Shown in pieces: positions 32,976-41,016 of a stretch of 41,698 bases of DNA; positions within the stretch are counted from its first letter, which is position 1; each line of letters begins with the position of its first letter. Source of the DNA: Myxococcota bacterium (GTDB lineage Bacteria > Myxococcota_A > UBA9160 > UBA4427). The translations under genes and the position numbers were made by a program. Where the stretch lies: the NCBI GenBank assembly GCA_028823175.1, contig JAPKBZ010000036.1, positions 1-41,698 on the forward strand, given 5' to 3'. The notes beneath the pieces were generated by a model that ran no database searches, had not been told where the DNA came from, and worked only from the letters and a program-made list of their open reading frames with translations.

Positions 32976-34075
32976 GCGAAACCCGGCGTACACCCCTCTA
33001 TGCACGCCACGTCGAACTCGGCGCGCGCATGGTGGACTTTGCGGGCTTCGCGATGCCCGTGCAGTACGACTCCATCAAGAACGAGCATCGGGCTGTGCGC
33101 GAAACCGCCGGGCTCTTCGACGTCTCCCACATGGGACAAATCCACCTCTCGGGCAAGACTGCCCTGGAGAGCGCCCAACGGCTCCTGACCTGCCGCGTGG
33201 ATACGTTGGAAGTCGGTCAGGTCCGCTATGGGCTGCTCTGCAACAGCGACGGAGGCTGCGTCGACGATGTCACGGTCTACCGGGAAGGCCCAAGCGAGTT
33301 CATGCTCTGCGTCAATGCCTCGAATATCGAAAAGGATCGAGATTGGATTCGCGACGGCCTCGTGCCGGGAAGCGAAATTCGGGATCGCAGCAGCGAAACC
33401 GGCCTCCTCGCCATCCAGGGGCCGAAGAGCGCCGAATTACTCGATCGCCTCTGCCATGCGGGCGAAGAACCCAACCCCAGCGCTCTCGGGCGCTTCCGTT
33501 TCTCCGCCTACACCACCCAGGCGGGACCCGTCCTGATTTCTCGGACGGGCTATACCGGCTCTGACGGGTTCGAGATCTACCTACCCGCCGAGGTCAGCCG
33601 AGCTCTCTTTGACCTCCTGCTCGAGACCGGGCAGGCAGACGGTCTCGTACCCGCCGGGCTTGGGGCCCGGGATACCCTACGCCTGGAGGCTGCCCTGCCC
33701 CTTTACGGCCACGAGCTCGATGACACCACCTCCCCCCTGGAGGCTGGGCTGGCACGTTTCGTCAAGCGCAAACAAGGCGGTTTCATCGGCCACGAAGCCA
33801 TCGAGGCGCGCGAAAAACAGGGGCGCAGCCGGCAACTCGTAGGCTTCGAACTCCTCGAACGCGGTATCGCGCGTGCCGACTACCCCATCGTTTCGGGGGG
33901 CCGCCAGGTCGGCCGGGTCACTTCCGGCGCCCCCTCGCCCAGCCTCGGAACCTCGATCGGTCTCGGTTACGTTCCCCCCGAGAATGCGGCCCCGGGCACC
34001 GAGCTGGCCATTGAGATTCGCAAGAAAAACGTAAAAGCACGTATTGTCACTACACCCTTCAGCAAGAATTCCTGA
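32972..34075 (+). CDS. gcvT: aminomethyltransferase (glycine cleavage T protein)
   Basis: 367 aa from the ATG at 32972, which overlaps the folD stop. GcvT moves the methylene carbon from aminomethyl-lipoyl GcvH to tetrahydrofolate, releasing ammonia. Family blocks are TPLYARHVELGARMVDFAGFAMPVQY in the first 40 residues, LFDVSHMGQI, LSRTGYTGSDGFEIY-type (here ISRTGYTGSDGFEIY), ARDTLRLEAALPLYGHEL and the C-terminal GRVTSGAPSPSLGTSIGLGYV. It is 76 bp upstream of gcvH. No gcvP is in the window. Confidence 0.97.
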   Translation: MSETRRTPLYARHVELGARMVDFAGFAMPVQYDSIKNEHRAVRETAGLFDVSHMGQIHLSGKTALESAQRLLTCRVDTLEVGQVRYGLLCNSDGGCVDDVTVYREGPSEFMLCVNASNIEKDRDWIRDGLVPGSEIRDRSSETGLLAIQGPKSAELLDRLCHAGEEPNPSALGRFRFSAYTTQAGPVLISRTGYTGSDGFEIYLPAEVSRALFDLLLETGQADGLVPAGLGARDTLRLEAALPLYGHELDDTTSPLEAGLARFVKRKQGGFIGHEAIEAREKQGRSRQLVGFELLERGIARADYPIVSGGRQVGRVTSGAPSPSLGTSIGLGYVPPENAAPGTELAIEIRKKNVKARIVTTPFSKNS

Positions 34076-34151
34076 CAAGAGACCGACCCGGGCTCGCCAT
34101 AGCCCCAACGATCCGTCCTGACTAATTCAGCACCCCACAAGGAGCAGCCCC

Positions 34152-34556
34152 TTGCCCGAGTTCAGCCTTCCCGACGAAAACCGCTATAGCCAGGACGACG
34201 AGTGGGTCCGGGAGTCCGGCGACGGCCTCTACCGGATCGGCATCACCGACTACGCCCAGCAACAACTCGGTGACGTGGTCTTCGTCGAACTACCCGAGCC
34301 GGGCTTAAAATTTCAGGCGGGCCAAGCTTTTGGAGTCATCGAATCGGTCAAGGCGGTATCCGATCTCTGCATGCCTGTCTCTGGCGAAATCGTCGAAGTG
34401 AATTCGGAACTCGAAGATGCGCCCGAAGTCGTCAACGAGGATTGCTACCACGGGGGCTGGTTGATCGGCATTCGTATCGATGATGCCGCTCAATTCAACG
34501 GCCTGATGGAGTCCAAGGCCTACGGCGAACATATCGCGTCGCGAAGCGACGACTGA
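34152..34556 (+). CDS. gcvH: glycine cleavage H protein
   Basis: 134 aa from a TTG at 34152, supported by AAGGAG eight bases upstream. It is the lipoylated shuttle of the glycine cleavage system. The lipoyl lysine is Lys67 in GVIESVKAVSDL. The hybrid-motif fold is visible from YRIGITDYAQQQLGDVVFVELP onward and ends with the family YHGGWLIGIRI block. It closes the long plus-strand block; the next gene is convergent, 35 bp away, with no clear terminator between. Confidence 0.97.
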   Translation: MPEFSLPDENRYSQDDEWVRESGDGLYRIGITDYAQQQLGDVVFVELPEPGLKFQAGQAFGVIESVKAVSDLCMPVSGEIVEVNSELEDAPEVVNEDCYHGGWLIGIRIDDAAQFNGLMESKAYGEHIASRSDD

Positions 34557-34591
34557 CCCTCGGGCGAGCATGCCCCTCGGCTGGCCATCGG

Positions 34592-35476
34592 TCAGTCGTT
34601 CGAAGTCTTGGACTGTTCGATGCGCCTTCGGGCCACTTCCGCCCACGGGCCGGAATCATCGAGCTTCAGGTAGCGCCGCCAATGGCGACGGCCTTGCTCG
34701 ATTCGCCCCATCTTCTCGTAGAGAAGCGCCATATTGATGTGAAGGTCGGGGTAGAGAGGGTCAGCAGCGAAGGCCGACCGATAGTGGAGAAGAGCTCCCT
34801 CGTCGTCCCCTTCTTCCTCCAGCAGGTTGGCGAGATTGAAATTAGCTTCTACGTGACCGGCCTCGATCTCGAGACAGCGCACAAAAGAAACGCGTGCGGG
34901 GTCTCGGTTTCCCTGGTTGTAATAGACTGCACCCAGGTTGCAATGACAGTCCGCAAAATCCGGAACCAGGCGAATCCCTTCCTGGTAGCAATCGATGGCT
35001 TCAGCAAAAGTTTCGGCGTCGGAGTCCAAACGACAGCCACGAGCAAAGCAGTCCTCCGCCGTCTGAAGTTTCGATGTCACTTGACCGCCGCTGATTTCGG
35101 TCACCGGGACTTCAGTAGCAACCAGCGAACTGAATTCGAGGACCGCCTGCCCATCGGGTTCCATCAGAACCCCCTCGTGACGAACCACGACGCGCTCGGA
35201 GCCCTCGGCCCAGAGACGCAACGATCCCAATGGATCGTCCATCTCGGGCAAGCGTTCGCGAAGAACCTCCACGTTCCGGCGAATCCGACGCAGAGGAACG
35301 CCCTGTTCGAGCAGGGAAAGAATCCCGCGTAGACAAACCAGATCTCGAAACTCAAACTCGGCGCGAGACTCGACCTTGGCCAATGACTTGACCAGATCCG
35401 TGCGCTCCCAGTAACGCAAGCGGGCCGGCGATACTTTCAGGATTCGCGCCACGTCGCGAAGCGAGTATGTATCCAC
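34592..35476 (-). CDS. MerR-type DNA-binding protein fused to TPR repeats
   Basis: 294 aa. Residues about 3-70 are a MerR-like winged helix: YSLRDVARILKVSPARLRYWERTDLV, then the wing and the helix LRGILSLLEQGVPLRRIRR. A linker of about 80 residues follows. Residues about 150-275 carry three to four tetratricopeptide repeats (AIDCYQEGIRLVPDFADCHCNLGAVYYNQG; VEANFNLANLLEEEGDDEGALLHYRSAFAADP; PDLHINMALLYEKMG). The TPR part probably binds a protein partner in place of the usual MerR effector domain. Convergent to gcvH and divergent from selC; target unknown. Confidence 0.9.
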   Translation of the reverse strand: MDTYSLRDVARILKVSPARLRYWERTDLVKSLAKVESRAEFEFRDLVCLRGILSLLEQGVPLRRIRRNVEVLRERLPEMDDPLGSLRLWAEGSERVVVRHEGVLMEPDGQAVLEFSSLVATEVPVTEISGGQVTSKLQTAEDCFARGCRLDSDAETFAEAIDCYQEGIRLVPDFADCHCNLGAVYYNQGNRDPARVSFVRCLEIEAGHVEANFNLANLLEEEGDDEGALLHYRSAFAADPLYPDLHINMALLYEKMGRIEQGRRHWRRYLKLDDSGPWAEVARRRIEQSKTSND

Positions 35477-35589
35477 GAGCAGACACTACCCCGGAACAAC
35501 CGCACGTGGAGACCCTCAACTATCCCAGTAGAAAAACAGCGTTCTCCCTTTCACGAACTCACGGAGGGGGAAGCGCTAGTGTTCATGGC

Positions 35590-35688
35590 GGCGGGGTTTC
35601 CGTGGCTGGTGCCCGGCCTCGACTTCAAATCGAGTGTGGAGCGTGTCGCCACGCTCTGGGCGGGTTCGATTCCCGTCCCCCGCCGCCA
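35590..35688 (+). tRNA. selC: selenocysteine tRNA (anticodon UCA)
   Basis: The anticodon stem CTCGA/TCGAG (35618-35622/35630-35634) closes the loop CTTCAAA; the anticodon TCA is at 35625-35627 and reads UGA. The acceptor pairs 35590-35596 with 35678-35684, with a T-C mismatch at the eighth position, then G73 (35685) and encoded CCA. The D stem has six pairs with a bulged T (CCG-T-GGC/GCCCGG) and a four-base loop, as in bacterial tRNA-Sec. The variable arm is long (GAGCGTG/CACGCTC, seven pairs). The T arm is GCGGG-TTCGATT-CCCGT. An alternative perfect 8-bp stem in another register (35587-35594/35680-35687) is visible but does not fit the T arm. selA, selB and selD are not in the window. Confidence 0.93.
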
Positions 35689-36071
35689 AAGGCCGTGTGG
35701 AGTTGCCTCAATGCTGCACGAGTTTCGCGACGGGGAATGGATCCAACTTGGCGGAGAAGTCCAAGCCCGATTGTGGTATACTCATTTTTGAGTGATGGAA
35801 GCGACTGGTGCCAACGAACAACTGATCCGGGTTGCTCAGGGCAGCCCCCCTCTTGGCCGACACCCCCGCAACGGACGGCCGCTGTACTCCTTCATCCGCT
35901 CTCACTCCTCGTATCCGATGCTCGATTTTCGCATTCGCTTTTCCTACGTAATTTTTCCTACGTGGTTTTTGCAGGCTGGAAGCTTCTTCGGCTTCTCGGT
36001 CGACCCCTCTCAGGAGTCTCCCGCCTGCCCGGTTTTTCCACTGCCCCAAAAGGCAAAAACGGAGGAACGCC
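35689..36071 (+). other. intergenic region between selC and hpf
   Basis: 383 bp with no convincing gene. It holds a good extended -10 element (listed separately), so most of it is probably a long 5' leader of hpf. A short direct repeat, TTTTTCCTACGT (or TTTTCCTACGT), occurs twice at about 35939-35963. No known riboswitch fold was recognised. Confidence 0.6.
35774..35782 (+). promoter_or_regulatory. extended -10 promoter (TGGTATACT) upstream of hpf
   Basis: TG-G-TATACT is a close match to an extended sigma70 -10 (TGnTATAAT), followed by an A/T-rich stretch suited to transcription start near 35789. The inverted repeat ACTCA-TTTT-TGAGT overlaps its 3' end and may be an operator. No good -35 is at 17-bp spacing. 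It implies a leader of about 280 bases before hpf. Confidence 0.45.
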
Positions 36072-36416
36072 ATGACAGCCGAAATCAACATCCTCATTCA
36101 CTGGAAGGGACTTGAGAACGATCCCGAAGTCCACGACCATCTTCAAACCCGCTGCCTTCATGTAGCTTCCGAGTTTCCTGAAACCGATCACTACGAACTC
36201 AGCATCGAACCCAGTGGCCGAGACGTCAAATGCCACGGCCACGTCAACGGAAAACAAACTCAGTTGGCCGCACATGCCGATGGGCTCCCCACCCCCCGCC
36301 AGGTCGCCGATTCCGTGATCGACAAGCTCGAGCGTGAACTCCGAAGAGAGCACGACAAGCGGATCTTCAGCCAGCGCCGAAAAGCCCAGCGGTACCCGAG
36401 CAAGCGGCAGGCCTAA
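36072..36416 (+). CDS. ribosome hibernation promoting factor-like protein (HPF/S30AE)
   Basis: 114 aa, the size of short HPF/YfiA-type proteins, which bind the decoding region of the 30S subunit and silence ribosomes in slow growth. The sequence fits a beta-alpha-beta-beta-beta-alpha fold: INILIHWKGLEND, a helix, YELSIEPSGRDVKCHGHVNGKQTQLAAHADG, then VADSVIDKLERELRREHDKR with a basic end. GGAGGAACGCC precedes the ATG. Primary sequence is divergent, so the call rests on pattern and length. It has a long leader, which would suit growth-phase control. Confidence 0.68.
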   Translation: MTAEINILIHWKGLENDPEVHDHLQTRCLHVASEFPETDHYELSIEPSGRDVKCHGHVNGKQTQLAAHADGLPTPRQVADSVIDKLERELRREHDKRIFSQRRKAQRYPSKRQA

Positions 36417-36485
36417 AAGCTCGAAGCCAGACGCTTCAAAAATACGCGAATACGCACTCGAAAGGCGCCGGGGCCGCTAGGCGGG

Positions 36486-39302
36486 CTAGATCGGCGTCGA
36501 CTCGAAAGCCTCGGCAAGCGCCAGACCGGTGAGTGAACCGGCATGGGTGGACAAGCTCGCCGGCGGCCCCTCGGCGACGATCCTTCCGCCGTTGGGTCCG
36601 CCGCCGGGCCCCAAATCGATTACCCAGTCCGCTCGCCGAATGACGTCGAGGTCGTGCTCCACCACCAGGACACTGCCGCCGGCCGCGATCAACTCATCGA
36701 AGCAACGCAGCAATACCCTGACATCCGCCGCGTGCAGCCCGGTGGTGGGCTCATCCAGCACATAGAGCATGCCCCGGCCCGGCTCCCCGAGGGCAAGGGC
36801 CAGGCGTACCCGCTGGTGCTCGCCCCCTGAAAGAGTCGAAAGCGGCTGCCCGAGGGTCAAGTAGCCAAGACCGACCCGGCTGAAGGGTTCCAGCTTGGAT
36901 CTGATCTTTGACTCCTCAGCGAAGGCCTCGAGCGCCTCGTCGATCGTCAAGCCGAGAACATCCACAATCGAACGGCCGTCGAGTTTCACCCCGAGCACAT
37001 CCCGCCGATAGCGAAGTCCCCCACAGGCATCACAGGGTGCATGCACATCATCGAGAAACTGCATATCGATGACGGTCTCCCCCGACCCCTCGCAGACATC
37101 ACAACGACCTCCCGGCACATTGAAGGAGAACCAGCCGGGTCCGACCCCCAGCGCCCGGGCCTCCCGGGTGGCCGCAAAGCGTTGGCGAATCCCGTCGAAG
37201 GCCTTCGAAACCGTCGCTGGATTCGAGCGCGGGCTACGGACGGCTGGCGTCTGATCCACGACCACCACGCCCGCGAGATCCTCTCGCCCCTCGATGCGAT
37301 CACAGTCGCCGGGGCCGTCCCTCCCCGGACGCCCCGAGACGAGGTTGCCCACGAGAACCGAGTCTACGAGACTCGATTTCCCGGCTCCCGAAACACCCGT
37401 CACCGCCACCAGGCCACCCAGAGGAATTTCCACGGTCAGGTTCTGGAGATTCCTCTCCCGGGCACCGACGATTCGGAGTCGACCCACCGGGGTGAAGGCG
37501 CGCGCAGCGATCTCCGGCAGATCCCGATCGAGTTCCCCGCGCAAGAGCCTGCCCGTGGGCGAATCCGCGCTCGCCCGAATCGAATCGAGGGAACCCTCGG
37601 CCATCAATCGCCCCCCCTGGCTTCCGGCTCCGGGCCCGAGATCGATCACGTGATCCGCCGCGTTCAGGACCGCCAACGCATGCTCCACGACCACGACGGT
37701 ATTGCCCTGGTCACGAATCGCCCGGAGAACCGCCAGCAGTCGCTGCATGTCCTGGCTATGCAATCCGATAGACGGCTCATCCAGGACATAGAGCGAAGCG
37801 GTGAGCCCCCCTCCCAGCGCCGTCGCCAACTGGATTCGCTGGGCCTCGCCCCCGGACAGAGTGCGCATCTGTCGGTCTAGCCCCATGTAGCCAAGTCCGA
37901 CGGCCTCGACGGTCGCCAAGCGTGTCCGTAGCAGTTCGAGCACCCTCTGAGAACGTTCAAGCTCGGCGGCGCCCAGTGGAATATCCCCGAGCCAGGCGGC
38001 GAGAGACTCGACATCGAGGCGAGCCAGATCTCCCAGATGCCGACCGTCCACCTCGACATTCCGGGCATCGGCGCAAAGTCGTGAGCCCCCGCACTCCTCA
38101 CAGAGAACGAAGCGGCGGTAGCGGGCGATCAAGACCCGCGACTGCACCTTATAGCGTCGCCCATCCAGCCAATCGAAGAAGCCCTGGACCCCGTACCAAT
38201 TCTCCTCGTCGCCGGCGAACACCCAGTCTCGGGCTGTCTCGGGCAGCCTCTCAAAGGGAATATCCGTGGGCACGCTCATGGCTTCACACGCCGCCATCAA
38301 ATCCCGTTGCATCCCCTTACCCATGGGCGTGGCGAACGGGGCAATCGCTCCATCCGCCAAACTGCGCAGGGGGTCGGGGACGACGCGTTCCCAGTCAATC
38401 TCCGCCCGACGGCCAAACCCCTGGCATTCAGCGCAGGCCCCGAGCGGGCTATTGAAGCTCAGCCGCGCCGGGTCCACATCGGGAAAACCGCGCCCACACC
38501 CTTCGCAACTAAACCCTCGCTTAAACCGCGTTGCTTCCGCGCTAGGGGCACCGCGCAGGAGGACACAGACCTCCCCCCCTCCCCGAGCAAACGCGCTGGC
38601 CACCCCCTCGGAGAGACGCACCAGCGCGTCATCGGATCCGGCATCAGAAGGAGCAACCTCCCCGAGAACCAGACGATCGATCAGCAACAATCCGTCGGCG
38701 AGCCGGGCGGAGAGTGCCTCCTCGGGGACCTCAACCCAGTCGAAAACCTTTCCCTCGGCGTCGACAACCCGGGTAAACCCTTCCCGGGCGAGTCGGTCGC
38801 GCAGCTCCGGCAGAGGCTCCTGCTCGCCGGGCTCGAGAGAAATACCCAGCAAAATCGCCTGCCCTGAAAACCGGGCCGCGATCCTCTGGGCGATGGAGAC
38901 CACGTCCCCACTTTCGACGAGCAGATCGCAATCCGGGCAACGCGTTCGACCCACCTGGACGTAGAGCAGCCGTAAGTGATCCAGAAGTTCCGTGGCCGTA
39001 CCCACCGTACTCCGCGCGTTGCTCACCCTATTGTGTTGCTCGATGGCGATCGCCGGCGGCAGACTGGAGATGCGATCGACTTCGGGCCGAGGCAGACGCT
39101 CGAGGAATTGTCGCGCGTAGGTCGAAAGTGAAACGACGTAGCGGCGCTGCCCCTCGGCATAAAGCGTGTCGAATGCCAGGCTGGACTTCCCCGAACCCGA
39201 AACTCCGGTGACCACAGTCAACGAGCCCAGGGGAATCGAACAACTCACGCCCCTCAGGTTGTGGGAACGGGCGTTCTCGATACGAATCTCGGTCTGTTGC
39301 AT
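36486..39302 (-). CDS. uvrA: excinuclease ABC subunit A (UvrA), divergent
   Basis: 938 aa, normal length. It recognises bulky DNA lesions with UvrB in nucleotide excision repair. Two ABC cassettes are present: Walker A GVSGSGKSS at 33-41 with signature LSGGEAQRIQLATAL, and a second GVSGAGKSSLVDS with LSGGEHQRVRLALAL. Zinc modules are visible: CEGCGRGF...CAECQGFG in the first half and CDVCEGSG...CDACGGLRY in the second. The UvrB-binding and insertion region is retained but unusual (FFDWLDGRRYKVQSRVLIARYRRF), and the ARSTVGTATE segment differs from the E. coli type. It could be the main UvrA or a divergent paralogue. No strong ribosome-binding site precedes the ATG. Confidence 0.94.
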   Translation of the reverse strand: MQQTEIRIENARSHNLRGVSCSIPLGSLTVVTGVSGSGKSSLAFDTLYAEGQRRYVVSLSTYARQFLERLPRPEVDRISSLPPAIAIEQHNRVSNARSTVGTATELLDHLRLLYVQVGRTRCPDCDLLVESGDVVSIAQRIAARFSGQAILLGISLEPGEQEPLPELRDRLAREGFTRVVDAEGKVFDWVEVPEEALSARLADGLLLIDRLVLGEVAPSDAGSDDALVRLSEGVASAFARGGGEVCVLLRGAPSAEATRFKRGFSCEGCGRGFPDVDPARLSFNSPLGACAECQGFGRRAEIDWERVVPDPLRSLADGAIAPFATPMGKGMQRDLMAACEAMSVPTDIPFERLPETARDWVFAGDEENWYGVQGFFDWLDGRRYKVQSRVLIARYRRFVLCEECGGSRLCADARNVEVDGRHLGDLARLDVESLAAWLGDIPLGAAELERSQRVLELLRTRLATVEAVGLGYMGLDRQMRTLSGGEAQRIQLATALGGGLTASLYVLDEPSIGLHSQDMQRLLAVLRAIRDQGNTVVVVEHALAVLNAADHVIDLGPGAGSQGGRLMAEGSLDSIRASADSPTGRLLRGELDRDLPEIAARAFTPVGRLRIVGARERNLQNLTVEIPLGGLVAVTGVSGAGKSSLVDSVLVGNLVSGRPGRDGPGDCDRIEGREDLAGVVVVDQTPAVRSPRSNPATVSKAFDGIRQRFAATREARALGVGPGWFSFNVPGGRCDVCEGSGETVIDMQFLDDVHAPCDACGGLRYRRDVLGVKLDGRSIVDVLGLTIDEALEAFAEESKIRSKLEPFSRVGLGYLTLGQPLSTLSGGEHQRVRLALALGEPGRGMLYVLDEPTTGLHAADVRVLLRCFDELIAAGGSVLVVEHDLDVIRRADWVIDLGPGGGPNGGRIVAEGPPASLSTHAGSLTGLALAEAFESTPI

Positions 39303-39362
39303 GGGGGATCGCGAGGCGAAGGGTTTCGTTCGGGTGCCAACCCAGAACCGGAGCCTCCTGCG

Positions 39363-39707
39363 CTACTCCTCGCTGCTACGCGCGTGGCGATGGGCCATTT
39401 CGGCGTAGCGCCCAAGCCCTTGACGCTCGGCCGCCTCGGCCAAGGAGGACCAGCGCTGGGTACCCGGATCCTCGCCCAAGAGATCCGAGAGTTGCTTCAA
39501 AAGGAACGCGTCGCCCGACTCTACAGCCCTCTCGACCAGTTCGGTCAGGCGCTCTTTGGCGCCCGCCTTTTCGAGAAATTGGAGGGACTCGAAGGTTCGC
39601 CCCTCGGCCTCGTAGGCATCCGCCAGGGCCAGGCACTGAGCCTCTCCAAGATCCTGCTCGATCAGGTGCCGGCGCTTGATGGGGTCGGGAATCGTTGTCT
39701 TTGCCAT
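39363..39707 (-). CDS. 114-aa helical protein, unknown function
   Basis: The sequence is almost wholly alpha-helical by pattern: KRRHLIEQDLGEAQCLALADAYEAEG, FESLQFLEKAG, RLTELVERAVESGDAFLLKQLSDLLG, WSSLAEAAERQGLGRYAEMAHRHA. The repeated helix pairs with small-residue turns look like TPR or Sel1-type scaffolds, but I cannot assign a family. It lies between moeB (57 bp upstream) and uvrA (start 60 bp downstream), all in one direction, so it may be co-transcribed with either. GGAGAAAGG is 11-12 bases before the ATG. Confidence 0.75.
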   Translation of the reverse strand: MAKTTIPDPIKRRHLIEQDLGEAQCLALADAYEAEGRTFESLQFLEKAGAKERLTELVERAVESGDAFLLKQLSDLLGEDPGTQRWSSLAEAAERQGLGRYAEMAHRHARSSEE

Positions 39708-39764
39708 AATGGGTGTTGCCTTTCTCCCTGCCGGAGGTGCCCACGCACCGCCCGGGGATTCATT

Positions 39765-40928
39765 TCAGTAACGGGGCACTCGGCCGTCCACGGTGAGGGA
39801 CCAGGCTTCGATCCCGCCATCCAGATTCTCCACCTCTTCGAAGCCCAACTCGATGAGCTTCCGACACGCCTGGGCACTGCGGCCCCCATGATGGCAGTGG
39901 ACCACCACAGGCCGCTGCCGCCAATCCGCGATCTCACCGACCCGGGCCTCGATCTCGCCCAGGGGAATCGGGACAGAGCCCTCGATGCTCGCCTGGGCGA
40001 CTTCTTCCGGCTCCCTGACATCGAGCAGGAGCATCGCTGAATCCGGGTTCCCGAGCCTCTCTTCCGCCTCGGTCGCTCGAACCTGCACCAACGGCGCCGT
40101 CACCTCATCGGCCGGCCCAAAGCCGCAGAATCCCTGGTAATCGATCAACTCCGTCACGGTGGGATGATCTCCGCAGACCGGGCACTCGGGATCCTTCATC
40201 AACCGAAACTCGTTCCACTCCATGCGCAAGGCATCATAGGCCAGCAATCGCCCGGCCAGGGACTCTCCGATTCCCGTCAGAAGCTTCACCGTCTCCGTCG
40301 CCTGGATGATGGCCACCATGCCGGGCAGAACGCCCAGGACCCCACCCTCCTCGCAAGAGGGCACAGTCCCCGGCGGCGGTGGCTCCGGATAAAGGCAGCG
40401 GTAGCAAGGCCCCACCCGCGCATCGAAGACACTGGCCTGGCCTTCAAAGCGAAAAATCGAGCCGTACACGTTGGGCTTCCCCAGCAGAACGCAGGCATCG
40501 TTGGAGAGGTAGCGCGTGGGAAAATTATCGGTGCCGTCGACGACCACATCGTAGTCACCCAGGATTTCGAGCGCATTGCTCGAATCGAGTCGCAGTGGGT
40601 AGACATCGACCCGGACGTCGGGATTCAAGCCCCGAATGCGTTCGGCCGCCGCCTCAACTTTCGGCCGACCGACGTCCGAGGTCTGGTAGAGAACCTGACG
40701 TTGAAGATTCGACAAGTCCACGACGTCGTCATCCACGAGGCCGATCCGACCCACCCCGGCCGCCGCCAAGTAGAGCGCCAGGGGACAACCCAGGCCACCC
40801 GCCCCGATCAGGAGCACACTCGAGTCCAGCAACCGCGCCTGCCCCTCAACCCCTATTTCGGGCAAACTCAGATGCCGCCGATAGCGATCGAATTGCTCGG
40901 GGCGCAGGCGGGGGTCCGATGAGGCCAT
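39765..40928 (-). CDS. moeB: MoeB/ThiF-type adenylyltransferase fused to rhodanese (MoeZ-like)
   Basis: 387 aa. The E1-like domain has the nucleotide loop IGAGGLGCPLALYLAAAGVG (41-60), the RQ..Y block LSNLQRQVLYQTSD, the DGTDNFPTRYL motif, and zinc pairs Cys175/Cys178 and Cys249/Cys252. Residues about 285-385 are a rhodanese domain with active Cys345 in VVVHCHHGGRSAQA. Such fusions activate the C-terminal glycine of a ubiquitin-like sulfur carrier (MoaD or ThiS type) and load it with sulfur. No carrier gene is adjacent, so the pathway (molybdopterin, thiamin or cysteine) is open. Confidence 0.95.
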   Translation of the reverse strand: MASSDPRLRPEQFDRYRRHLSLPEIGVEGQARLLDSSVLLIGAGGLGCPLALYLAAAGVGRIGLVDDDVVDLSNLQRQVLYQTSDVGRPKVEAAAERIRGLNPDVRVDVYPLRLDSSNALEILGDYDVVVDGTDNFPTRYLSNDACVLLGKPNVYGSIFRFEGQASVFDARVGPCYRCLYPEPPPPGTVPSCEEGGVLGVLPGMVAIIQATETVKLLTGIGESLAGRLLAYDALRMEWNEFRLMKDPECPVCGDHPTVTELIDYQGFCGFGPADEVTAPLVQVRATEAEERLGNPDSAMLLLDVREPEEVAQASIEGSVPIPLGEIEARVGEIADWRQRPVVVHCHHGGRSAQACRKLIELGFEEVENLDGGIEAWSLTVDGRVPRY

Positions 40929-41016
40929 GGCTATACGCTATCCGACCGACCCGGGTTCGGCGAGGCGGATCCCCAGGGCGCAGACTCCCGTGCTCGGGCT
41001 TTCACCCCTCGCGGGT

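Noticed and set aside
31842-33005. 387-codon antisense frame across folD
   Set aside because: Mirrors the codon bias of folD and the FmdB-like gene; no start signal or domain.
35477-36071. Selenoprotein gene next to selC
   Set aside because: No reading frame interrupted by a single TGA with recognisable protein motifs is present on either side.
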